From assembly GCA_026395795.1 (NCBI GenBank), contig JAPLYB010000042.1, positions 1 to 45,096 on the forward strand: DNA of 45,096 bases, written 5' to 3'. Both the position numbers and the translations under genes were made by a program. The stretch is from Candidatus Pacearchaeota archaeon (lineage in GTDB: Archaea > Nanobdellota > Nanobdellia > Pacearchaeales > UBA284). A model generated the notes under the pieces. That model was not told where the DNA came from. It worked only from the letters and a program-made list of their open reading frames with translations, and searched no databases. Positions 15,244-23,467 of this stretch are shown piece by piece (the first letter of the stretch is position 1; each line of letters opens with the position of its first letter).

Positions 15244-15503
15244 TTTTTACGTGCTCTCTTTATAGCTTCTTCAACATCACTCTCTTTTATATTTTTTTCT
15301 TTAGCAAATTCACGAGTTTTTTTCAAAATTTTTTCAAATTCATTAAAAGAAGGCATTTCAAGTTTTTTGAGCAGAATTGTGTTAGCTTCTCCAATAATCA
15401 CAAATTTTTCACCCGAATGAATATTTAATCTTTCTCTAATTTCTTGGGGTATAACCACTTGTCCTCTTGAGCTAATACTTGTAACTTCAATTTTATCTAC
15501 CAT
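15240..15503 (-). CDS. AbrB/MazE-type antitoxin
   Basis: 87 aa. The first ~50 residues are a SpoVT/AbrB swapped-hairpin DNA-binding domain (TSISSRGQVVIPQEIRERLN, then GEKFVIIGEANTILLKKLE). The rest is a charged helical tail (FEKILKKTREFAKEKNIKES) that would wrap the PIN toxin. It is the first gene of the pair and overlaps the toxin gene by 4 bases. Two adjoining 17-bp palindromes between its TATA box and ATG suggest conditional autorepression. Confidence 0.9.
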   Translation of the reverse strand: MVDKIEVTSISSRGQVVIPQEIRERLNIHSGEKFVIIGEANTILLKKLEMPSFNEFEKILKKTREFAKEKNIKESDVEEAIKRARKK

Positions 15504-15512
15504 TTTTAGTTA

Positions 15513-15552
15513 AATAAGTTTATCTTACTAATAAGAATATCTTATTTATAAA
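15513..15552 (-). promoter_or_regulatory. Promoter of the AbrB-PIN operon with two adjoining 17-bp operators
   Basis: On the - strand AATAAG-N5-CTTATT (15530-15546) is directly followed by AGTAAG-N5-CTTATT (15513-15529), two palindromes with the same 5-nt spacer. The upstream one overlaps a TATA box (TTTATAAATAAG, 15541-15552). This is a typical arrangement for antitoxin binding. Confidence 0.65.
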
Positions 15553-15575
15553 CCTTTTGGTTTCTTTTTTCAGAA

Positions 15576-16118
15576 TTAGTTTAGTTTCTCAATTCTTAAA
15601 AGAGAATTAACAATAGCATTTTTTATTTCAAGATGTTTTTTTTCTAAATCAGAAATCCAGATATCGATCTTCTTTATCATTTGATCTGTTTTTTTGTTTT
15701 TATTTTTCTGGCCTTTATCTTTCAGTTTTATCCCTTTAATGCGCGCATAAATTAACATTTCCTCTTTTTTTATTAAGTAAAAGGGCCGAATTATTTCTTT
15801 ATTTTCATAATTGTATTTCGGCAGAAGATCTTTTATTTTTTTGTTCAGTGATTTGTCAGATTCTTTTTCCATAAAAATCAAGAGAAAAGAATATGCAATA
15901 TCATCCATACATTCTTGAGAAATAAAAACATTTTTTATCTTACTTAAAGTTAATAATTTTTCAACTTTTGGCAGAACCACTCTTTCATCCCTCAAATCTT
16001 TTAAACTTTTTAATAAATCGTACTTTCTGATTGTGTAAAGAACTTTTCTTTCAAAATAATCAATAAACTGGTGTTTATTTAACTTTTTTCCATTCTGTAA
16101 GGTAATAATCGTTTTCAT
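15576..16118 (-). CDS. TtuA/Ncs6-like protein lacking the PP-loop and zinc cysteines
   Basis: 180 aa. The N-terminus (LQNGKKLNKHQFIDYFERKV, then LYTIRKYDLL) resembles the region just before the PP-loop in TtuA/Ncs6 tRNA 2-thiolation enzymes. There the corresponding segment has zinc-binding Cys/His (LCxxHF-type), but here it is LNKHQF. The SGGKDS ATP-binding loop expected next is absent. Later pieces again fit the family: QECMDDIAYSFLLIF (for the LDDEAQ helix), IIRPFYLIKKEEMLIYARIK, and the C-terminal WISDLEKKHLEIKNAI. This suggests a catalytically dead paralogue. It may still bind tRNA or a partner (inference). Its ATG overlaps the stop of the upstream N-terminal fragment (ATGA). Confidence 0.6.
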   Translation of the reverse strand: MKTIITLQNGKKLNKHQFIDYFERKVLYTIRKYDLLKSLKDLRDERVVLPKVEKLLTLSKIKNVFISQECMDDIAYSFLLIFMEKESDKSLNKKIKDLLPKYNYENKEIIRPFYLIKKEEMLIYARIKGIKLKDKGQKNKNKKTDQMIKKIDIWISDLEKKHLEIKNAIVNSLLRIEKLN

Positions 16119-16321
16119 CTTATCTTTTGTGTAAAGAACTTTTCTTCAAAACGCTCAAAAATCAAAGATTTTTGGTGTCCTAAAAAAACAGAAGTTTTTT
16201 GGGACGCAGGAAATCTCGGATTTCCTAGCGTGCCCGAAAACATTTTATGTTTTTGAGCATAATTCACAAATTTTCCTTTATCAAGCTTTTTTCCGTTTTG
16301 TAGAATATAAATTGTTTCCAT
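16115..16321 (-). pseudogene. N-terminal fragment of a second TtuA-like copy, interrupted by a 108-nt hairpin element
   Basis: The first ~20 residues (METIYILQNGKKLDKGKFVN) parallel the start of the 15576-16118 product. The next 36 codons are a translation of the element at 16152-16259. After it comes a few residues (ERFEEKFFTQK) whose DNA (16128-16146) repeats that at 16032-16050, corresponding to FERKVLYT in the full gene. So a duplicate 5' end was interrupted by an insertion of exactly 36 codons, keeping the frame. A short functional product is unlikely. Confidence 0.6.
16152..16259. repeat. Double paired-hairpin element (four hairpins) inserted in a gene copy
   Basis: Four abutting hairpins: 16152-16177 (CGC...GTG), 16177-16205 (GTCC...GGAC around TAAAAAAAC and GTTTTTTG), 16205-16230 (CGC-AGGAAATC-TCG-GATTTCCT-AGCG) and 16231-16259 (TGC...GCA). 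The ends GCTCAAAAA and TTTTTGAGC form a terminal inverted repeat. The length, 108 bases, is twice the 54-base unit seen elsewhere. Comparison with the intact gene copy next door shows where the insertion begins and ends. Confidence 0.75.
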
Positions 16322-16382
16322 TGTACTTATTAATCTTATTTAATCTGATTTCATTTAATATAAAAGTTCATTTAACACGAAA

Positions 16383-16619
16383 TTACTTGATATGGATGCA
16401 TTGCACAGGACAAACACTTTCTGCTTCTTTATTGCACGCAAGTTCTTTTTCACTAATTTTTGTTTTAATTGGCTTTGCTTTCCCATCAGTTCCTAGCTCC
16501 CAATTACTTGGACAAGATGCAACACACGCTCCGCATCCTATACACTTTTCATGTTCTTGTGCAATCTTGTATGATTTTTCAGATAACGTCCCCTTCTTCT
16601 CTTTCTTCTCTTTTGCCAT
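16383..16619 (-). CDS. Ferredoxin, [4Fe-4S]
   Basis: A 78-aa acidic/basic small protein with CIGCGACVASCP (Cys 26, 29, 32, 36) and a distal CPVQC (Cys 70, 74), plus Cys 62. The first motif binds one [4Fe-4S] cluster. The distal cysteines could complete it in the mono-cluster manner or bind a second, degenerate site. It would carry electrons in the cytoplasm; the partner enzyme is not in the window. A TTTTTAAATTAA box about 24 bases upstream of the ATG suggests a leaderless transcript. It diverges from the giant surface protein gene. Confidence 0.9.
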   Translation of the reverse strand: MAKEKKEKKGTLSEKSYKIAQEHEKCIGCGACVASCPSNWELGTDGKAKPIKTKISEKELACNKEAESVCPVQCIHIK

Positions 16620-16757
16620 GATTATTTAAACAAAATTAATTTAAAAACCTGCTTATTTGTAAATAAATTTCTGTTAAACGATTATTCAGTAAATCTCTGT
16701 TGTTTTATACACACAGGATAAGTAAAAAATAACATTATTAAGTATCATTTAGCAAAC

Positions 16758-16766
16758 TTTATAAAG
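16758..16766 (+). promoter_or_regulatory. TATA box of the giant surface protein gene
   Basis: TTTATAAAG centred 26 bases before the ATG at 16788; supports that start and a leaderless transcript. Confidence 0.6.
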
Positions 16767-16787
16767 TAATTTACACACATAGTAAGT

Positions 16788-19700
16788 ATGAGATTTTGGG
16801 GTAGGGAGAAAGAGCTCCCATTTAGACCACTAACTAATGTAAGTTTTTCTAGTGAAAACAAACTTTCTGACCCTTCTAATAAGAATAATTTTGACAAAAA
16901 CAGTTCAGGTTTACAGTTCAAAAAACTTCCAGAAATTAAAAATGAATTTGAATTTTTAAATAAACTTAAAAAAGAAATTTTTAATCTAAAAAAACTTCCT
17001 AAAAGACAATTTGGAAAAGAAAAAAAAATTAACAGAAAATTTATCTTTTTCTTCGCCTTAGCATTAATCCTATTGGTCTCATTCTTCTTATTCAAGACAC
17101 AATTAATGAGCTTAACTGGTTTTGTTGTGAAAGACACGCAGTCTAGCATGGACCTTATTGAACAAAACATCAGCGAATCTCAAAACTATGAATGGCACCT
17201 TGAGCATTACGGTCAATTAATCAATGCAAAACTTTCTGGAAAATTGATATTATTAGGGGAGGGTTCTGTAAAAGTTTATCTTGAAGATAAACTTCTTTTA
17301 GATAGTTCTAAACTTGAAAAAAAGAAGACAGTGTTAAACACGATGTTGAATAACAAGTCTTTGATAACTGGTTTCGCTGTTGAAGAACAACAAACATCGG
17401 TTCAAGTTGAGAACGTAAACACTTCTGAAGAATTAAACCCTGAAGAAAATCTCTCTACCCCAAAAATCTCAGGTCTAGAAGAGATCCCACTTGAGGAAAA
17501 TCTAACAGAACCTTCTCCAGAAGAAAATGCAACGAATATAACTCAGGAGAATATGACTCAAGAGAACGCAACTCAGGAAAATGTTAGTGGAGGACAAGAA
17601 AACATAACACTTCCAGAAGGAAACCAAACTGAAAATATCACAGAAGAAAATATCACTGTTTATGAAATAGATTTTTCTAATATTTGCGTTGAAACCTGTG
17701 ATTTAGAAGAATTTAATTTGACAAAGGAAAAATATAATCTAAGAATTGAAATAGAAAATGCTTCTTTACTTCTTAATTCTATGAATTATGAAATAAAAGA
17801 ATTGGGGGAAAACGTAACACATCCAGAAGAAAATATAACAGAAGTGAATATCACTGAAAATTTTACAGAGCAGCTAATTCAGTACAATGCTACAATTGGC
17901 CAGCCAGTAAAATGGTCAAAAACAATTTTCGTTGAAAATGCAACTTTAGAAGAACCAAAAGAAATTAGAATAAAACTCCCCAAAGAATCCAAGAACATAA
18001 CTCTCAATAAAATAGAAAAGAAAAAAATAAAAGAAAAAAAACAAGAGAAATTTGATTTTAATGATACAGGAGAAGAAATTCTTATTAATATCCATGTTAC
18101 AGCTCAAGAATATGAAATTAGTTATGAAACACCTGCCCCCCAGATTAATGAAACTGAAATCAATCAAAAACAAAAAGAAATAAAAATCAAAGGCCCAGAT
18201 TCAGTTCACTATCAAAACGTCTTGGCATATACTAATATTAGTGAAGTTTCTGAATCTGAAAAAGGAAAAATCAAATTATATTGGCTTGTGAATGATTCTG
18301 AAATTTTAGTTGAAAACATTACTTACATTGATTCAAATAATGATTCTTTGATAGAAAGGATAGCTTGGATTGTTCCTCATCTAAGTGAGCAAGACTTCTT
18401 GCTTATAATTGAGATTACAAATGCAGAGCATCTTGATGAGAACTACACTTTTATCTCAAATGTTTATAATGAAACTTACGCTTTAGATGGAATTTGGAGC
18501 GAGCCAATCTATCACAATGAATATGTAAGAGTAACTTTCAAGGAAAATCTAACTTCATCTAATGATATAACTGTCTATGCAAGAAACAATCAAAATTCAA
18601 ATACAAAAATAGAAGTTTATTATTTTAATAGCTCTGAGAAAATAACTGAATTTCCAATTATAACTGATAAAAGATACTATAAAGCCTATCTTGCAAATAT
18701 GTCAGGAAGCCATGCGACTTTTGATTTAAAGATAAAAAATCTTGATAATGTTTCAAATGCATATCTTGAATTTGATCATATTGTTGATCCTGATACTACC
18801 CCCCCAATGGCATCTTTCGGCACAAATCCTATTGACAATTATAATGACAACGATGGCTCTGTTACATTCGACATGAAATGTTCTGATAATGTTGGAGTAA
18901 GTTTCTTGCAATTATGGGGAAATTGGTCAACACCTTGCTCTGGGAATTTGAATTGTGATGGAGTTTCAAATAAACCCGGATGCAATGCTTGTAATAAGTG
19001 TTCATTTATTTATGCAACTTGCAGTGGAACTAAAAATTGTGCAGTTTGGAATGGAAATCAAACAGGATGTCAGGGAGCACCACCAGGTTCATGCACCTGG
19101 GTTCTTCCAAATTGTATGAATCTTGCATTAACATGTGCCCAACAGATTAGTGAAGCAAATTGCGATTATATGAACGCAGCAGGATGCATTACTAATGGTC
19201 TTTGTGCTAATAATGGAGCTTGTTCAGCTATAACTGAACAAACAATGTGCTCTACTGGATGCGGGTCTGGATTTGGTTGTAGTTGGGGAAGCTGGCAAGC
19301 TAATCAAACAAATTCAAGCCCAATAAACGATACTTGGTGGAATATAACTGTTCCAGGAATTCCAAACGGTTTTTTTAAATGGGCCGTCTGGTGCAATGAC
19401 ACATCAAATAATCCTGATTGGACAGACACAAACAGGACATTTAATGTGCTTATTAGCATGAAAAATGTCACAAATTGTGTAGATATTGTTTCTCCTGGAT
19501 TTTATAATATAACACAGAATATTACTAACGGAACAGATGCAATTTGCATTGTTATTAATTCAGATAATGTAACTCTAGAGGGCAATGGTTTTTATGTTGA
19601 TGGTATCAATGGTTCAAACCGTTCTAATTCAATAGGGATTTATCTTCTAGGTACACAGAATAACGTTACTATACAAGATATTAACATAGCTAATTGGGAC

Positions 19701-22700
19701 AAGGGAGTTTATTTAGTGGGGAACTCTAATAGCATAATTCAAAATTTTAATTTCTCGGAAATTTTAAAGTACGGGGTTTATTTGTATAGTAACTCTAATA
19801 ATAATACCGTGTATCGCAACAAAATGAACGGAATAATTGAGATTGGGATTTATATTGATTCCAGCAATCTGAATAACATCTCTTTAAATAACCTCAGTAC
19901 AACAGGAGACATATCTCGTTTCGGCTTCTCTCTCTATGATTCAAACAACAACTTCATCTTCAGAAATAGATTGTCTTCTTTAAATTACTCAATGAAATTT
20001 GAGAGTTCTGTGAATAATACTGTTCAAGAAAATACTGTTGAAGACGCTATTGGGGCTGCAATAGAATTATCAAACACAAATTCATCAAGATTTATCTCAA
20101 ATAATTTAACAAATGCTTCTTCAGCAGGATTTAATTTAACAAATGCTTATTCAAATGATATTACAAGCAATTATATGCGAAATATTCTTAGTGCAGGATT
20201 TATACTAACAGGCTCTTACCTGAATAATTTAACAGGAAACGTTATTGATAATGTTACTGAATCTGGATTTTATTTATATGACTCAGATAATAATTCTGTT
20301 ACACTAAATAACATAACTGAAATGCAATCAAGTGGAATTAATCTTATTTCGGGGGATTATAATAACATAACTGGTAACAAATTTATAAATCCCGGATTAA
20401 CATCTTCTGCTACGGGAATTAACTTATTATCAAGTTTAAGAAATAGAATAGATAACAATGAAATGATTAACTTGACAGCGGGAGGAATAAAATTAAACTC
20501 TTCTGATGAAAACCAGCTCATAAATAATTCTTATAATCTTCCAATAACCGCTAGTCCAAATATCGCAATCTGGTTAATTAGCTCTTCTAATAACAATGTA
20601 ACAGATGGAATATTCTCAGGGGGAATCTATATTGCTTTTTCAGACTTAGCCTTTATTGATTTAGAGAATTCTAATTATAACAGGATAGAGAATGTTACTA
20701 TCCCAGCATCATGGAGGGGGTTATATATGGATTCGTCAAATAATAACACTTTTTCTGGATTAAAGATATGGTCTGTAAGCAAAATTATTGAGTTATTTAA
20801 TTCAACTAATACTACTCTTGTGAATTCTAATTTTAGCAGATATTCTTACTCTTCTTCATATTCTCCTTATTTTTATAAATCTGATTTTAACTCCTTGAAT
20901 AATTCGGGAACAAATCTTATGTTTAATTCCTCTGTTTCCGGGTATCTTAATGAAACTTATGTAGATTTTTATGGAAGTGATTTTGATTTTAGAGAAGATA
21001 ATGATACATACACTACTCAGGATGGAAGTTATGGATGGATTGGAAAAATATTTATGTTAAGGGTCGGTTCGACTGCTATATCTTTTAATGTAAGTTATAC
21101 CAACGAGGACTTAGTTAATTATTCAATACATAATGAATCGACTTTAATAATGCAGTATTACACGGGTGGTATCTTTGGGTGGGATAGTCTGTCTAATTCA
21201 GGTGTCAATGAAACTGAAAATTATGTTTGGAGTAACCCCAACTCAACAACATTTTCTACAGAAAAACCTATTGCCCCTTTCGGAGAAGTTGATTTAACTG
21301 CTCCAATAGCATCTTTCGGCACAAATCCTGTTGATAATTACAATGACACAGATGGATCAATTGTCTTTGATTTAAAATGCTCAGATAACATAAATGTAAG
21401 TTATATCCAACTGTGGACAAACACAACAGGGACCTGGCATGCAAATTACACAAACAGCAGCATGTCTAATTATAATAATACATGGCTGAATATAACAGTG
21501 ACTGGAATTCCCCAAGGACAAAATTACAAATGGGCTGTCTGGTGCAATGATACATCAGATAATTCTGATTGGACAGGTACTAATAGAACATTTAATGTTA
21601 AAAACACAGCACCAACAATAGATGATATTTCAACAATTCCTTTGCAAAACATAACAGAAGGCGGAGTAACAAATGTAACTTTCTTTGTCAATGTCTCAGA
21701 TGCAAATGGATACGAAACTCTTGATGTTGTGAATACAACTTTCACAAAAACAGGAGAAGGAACAAGATACAACTCAAGTTGCAAATTTGTTGCAAATTAT
21801 AATGCTACTCAAGCAAACTATTCTTGTATAATTGGCATATGGTATTGGGATGGTGCAGGAAATTGGAGTATAAACGCAACTGCAAATGATTCTGGCGAAT
21901 TAGTCTCTTCTGGTTACAATGAAACATTTGAATTATCACAAACAACCTCTTTTGCTGTTTCTCCAAATGCAATAAGTTTTTTAACAATAACGCCGGGAAC
22001 AGAAAATGTAACCTCTAATAATGACCCTTCATTATTGAATAATACAGGAAACGCAAATATTCCTCTGAATAATATCAGCATTAGAGCTCTTGATTTATAC
22101 GGAGAAGATAATCAAAGTTATTTCATAAATTCAGCTAATTTCTCTATAGACATAGAAACAGGTTCTGTTGCAGAATGTGCTGGAGATTCCCTGTCAAACA
22201 ATAGTTATGTGAATATTACGGGATCAATCTTGCCAGCTGGAAATAATTCATTAAATTATGGAAATGAAACATCAGGGCAAGAACAATTGTATTATTGCAT
22301 CAAACAAATCAGCACAACTTTAATTGCCCAAAAGTATTCAACCAATTTCCTCGGATCGTGGATAATCCAGATAATCGCGTCAATGGTTTTGATTGTGCCA
22401 GCAAGAAGAAAGAAGAAAAAGCTAGATGAAGAAAAACTATTCACAATCTTGCAATTAAGCATAAATGAGTTAAAAGAAAGATATGCACTCTCAACAGACG
22501 AGATAATCAAGATTGCAGAGAAGAAATCACAAGAAAAGACAATCCCATTGGCAATATTCCAAGAGAACTTAGGAGCTCTTGAAACAATAGTCAAATATTT
22601 AAAAGAAAATCTAAACTTATCTTATCACGAAATTGCAAGATTGTTAAACAGAGATGACCGAACAATCTGGACAACCTACCAGATAGTCATGAAAAAGAAG

Positions 22701-23399
22701 AAAGAAAAGATAGAAATAAAATCAAACAGGTTCTTAATTCCTTTATCCGTATTCTCGAATAGAAAATTGAGTATTCTCGAATCCCTAATCTCATATCTCA
22801 AAGAGAAGAACCTTTCTTTCAAAGAGATCTCTGAATTAATCAACAGAGACCAGAGAAACATATGGACAATAAACTCGAGAGCTAAGAAGAAAATAAAAGA
22901 CAAACCAGATAAGAGCGAAGAAAGACTATTCAAAATGTTAAAATTAAGTATTGGCGAGATAAAAGAAAAATATTCCTTATCCCAAGAAGAAATCATGAAG
23001 ATTGGCGAAGGAAAATCACAAGAAAAGACAGTTCCTTTATCATTATTCAAAGAGAATCTGGGGGTTTTAGAGATTCTAGTAAAATATCTAAAAGAAAATT
23101 TAGGCCTTCCTTATCATGAAATTGCAAAACTATTAAATAGAGATGACAGAACAATCTGGGCTACTTACAAAAATACTTTAAAAAAGAAAAAAGAAAAATT
23201 AGAAGTAAAACAGAGTAAGATTTCAATACCTCTTTCAATATTTGTAAACAGAAAATTAAGCATACTAGAATCTCTAATATTATATCTAAAGGAAAAAGGC
23301 TTTTCCTTCAAGGAAATTTCTAAATTAATCAATAGAGACCAAAGGAACATATGGACTATAAACTCAAGAGCCAAGGGAAAATTTAAATCTGCTCCGTAA
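16788..23399 (+). CDS. Giant membrane surface protein with beta-helix ectodomain and four cytoplasmic HTH motifs
   Basis: 2203 aa. Residues 1-83 are a charged cytoplasmic segment; 84-103 (FIFFFALALILLVSFFLF) is a membrane helix. A long Asn/Glu/Thr-rich stalk full of sequons leads to an Ig-like domain (~668-890) that holds a ~125-residue Cys-rich insertion. A NosD-type right-handed beta-helix follows (~891-1497), then a second Ig-like domain and a domain shared with the 23468 gene product. A short hydrophobic segment at ~1855-1870 followed by RRKKKK would return the chain to the cytoplasm. The last ~330 residues are two ~160-residue repeats, each with two HTH motifs (LLNRDDRTIWTTY, LINRDQRNIWTIN, LLNRDDRTIWATY, LINRDQRNIWTIN) like sigma region 4/LuxR HTHs. 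It may link surface sensing to transcription (inference). Confidence 0.75.
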   Translation: MRFWGREKELPFRPLTNVSFSSENKLSDPSNKNNFDKNSSGLQFKKLPEIKNEFEFLNKLKKEIFNLKKLPKRQFGKEKKINRKFIFFFALALILLVSFFLFKTQLMSLTGFVVKDTQSSMDLIEQNISESQNYEWHLEHYGQLINAKLSGKLILLGEGSVKVYLEDKLLLDSSKLEKKKTVLNTMLNNKSLITGFAVEEQQTSVQVENVNTSEELNPEENLSTPKISGLEEIPLEENLTEPSPEENATNITQENMTQENATQENVSGGQENITLPEGNQTENITEENITVYEIDFSNICVETCDLEEFNLTKEKYNLRIEIENASLLLNSMNYEIKELGENVTHPEENITEVNITENFTEQLIQYNATIGQPVKWSKTIFVENATLEEPKEIRIKLPKESKNITLNKIEKKKIKEKKQEKFDFNDTGEEILINIHVTAQEYEISYETPAPQINETEINQKQKEIKIKGPDSVHYQNVLAYTNISEVSESEKGKIKLYWLVNDSEILVENITYIDSNNDSLIERIAWIVPHLSEQDFLLIIEITNAEHLDENYTFISNVYNETYALDGIWSEPIYHNEYVRVTFKENLTSSNDITVYARNNQNSNTKIEVYYFNSSEKITEFPIITDKRYYKAYLANMSGSHATFDLKIKNLDNVSNAYLEFDHIVDPDTTPPMASFGTNPIDNYNDNDGSVTFDMKCSDNVGVSFLQLWGNWSTPCSGNLNCDGVSNKPGCNACNKCSFIYATCSGTKNCAVWNGNQTGCQGAPPGSCTWVLPNCMNLALTCAQQISEANCDYMNAAGCITNGLCANNGACSAITEQTMCSTGCGSGFGCSWGSWQANQTNSSPINDTWWNITVPGIPNGFFKWAVWCNDTSNNPDWTDTNRTFNVLISMKNVTNCVDIVSPGFYNITQNITNGTDAICIVINSDNVTLEGNGFYVDGINGSNRSNSIGIYLLGTQNNVTIQDINIANWDKGVYLVGNSNSIIQNFNFSEILKYGVYLYSNSNNNTVYRNKMNGIIEIGIYIDSSNLNNISLNNLSTTGDISRFGFSLYDSNNNFIFRNRLSSLNYSMKFESSVNNTVQENTVEDAIGAAIELSNTNSSRFISNNLTNASSAGFNLTNAYSNDITSNYMRNILSAGFILTGSYLNNLTGNVIDNVTESGFYLYDSDNNSVTLNNITEMQSSGINLISGDYNNITGNKFINPGLTSSATGINLLSSLRNRIDNNEMINLTAGGIKLNSSDENQLINNSYNLPITASPNIAIWLISSSNNNVTDGIFSGGIYIAFSDLAFIDLENSNYNRIENVTIPASWRGLYMDSSNNNTFSGLKIWSVSKIIELFNSTNTTLVNSNFSRYSYSSSYSPYFYKSDFNSLNNSGTNLMFNSSVSGYLNETYVDFYGSDFDFREDNDTYTTQDGSYGWIGKIFMLRVGSTAISFNVSYTNEDLVNYSIHNESTLIMQYYTGGIFGWDSLSNSGVNETENYVWSNPNSTTFSTEKPIAPFGEVDLTAPIASFGTNPVDNYNDTDGSIVFDLKCSDNINVSYIQLWTNTTGTWHANYTNSSMSNYNNTWLNITVTGIPQGQNYKWAVWCNDTSDNSDWTGTNRTFNVKNTAPTIDDISTIPLQNITEGGVTNVTFFVNVSDANGYETLDVVNTTFTKTGEGTRYNSSCKFVANYNATQANYSCIIGIWYWDGAGNWSINATANDSGELVSSGYNETFELSQTTSFAVSPNAISFLTITPGTENVTSNNDPSLLNNTGNANIPLNNISIRALDLYGEDNQSYFINSANFSIDIETGSVAECAGDSLSNNSYVNITGSILPAGNNSLNYGNETSGQEQLYYCIKQISTTLIAQKYSTNFLGSWIIQIIASMVLIVPARRKKKKLDEEKLFTILQLSINELKERYALSTDEIIKIAEKKSQEKTIPLAIFQENLGALETIVKYLKENLNLSYHEIARLLNRDDRTIWTTYQIVMKKKKEKIEIKSNRFLIPLSVFSNRKLSILESLISYLKEKNLSFKEISELINRDQRNIWTINSRAKKKIKDKPDKSEERLFKMLKLSIGEIKEKYSLSQEEIMKIGEGKSQEKTVPLSLFKENLGVLEILVKYLKENLGLPYHEIAKLLNRDDRTIWATYKNTLKKKKEKLEVKQSKISIPLSIFVNRKLSILESLILYLKEKGFSFKEISKLINRDQRNIWTINSRAKGKFKSAP
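22415..23395 (+). repeat. Tandem duplication encoding the HTH tail
   Basis: 22415-22910 and 22911-23395 encode two ~160-residue units with the same order of segments: a Leu/Ile-rich helix, SQEKT-[IV]-PL, a first HTH with NRDDRTIW, a linker, then a second HTH with NRDQRNIW. The duplication is clear at protein level and diverged at DNA level. Confidence 0.8.
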
Positions 23400-23467
23400 A
23401 CCCGAAATGTTTAAAAACATGAAGAAACTTAAAGATATAGTAAAAAGAGAAACTAAAAAAAGGAAAA

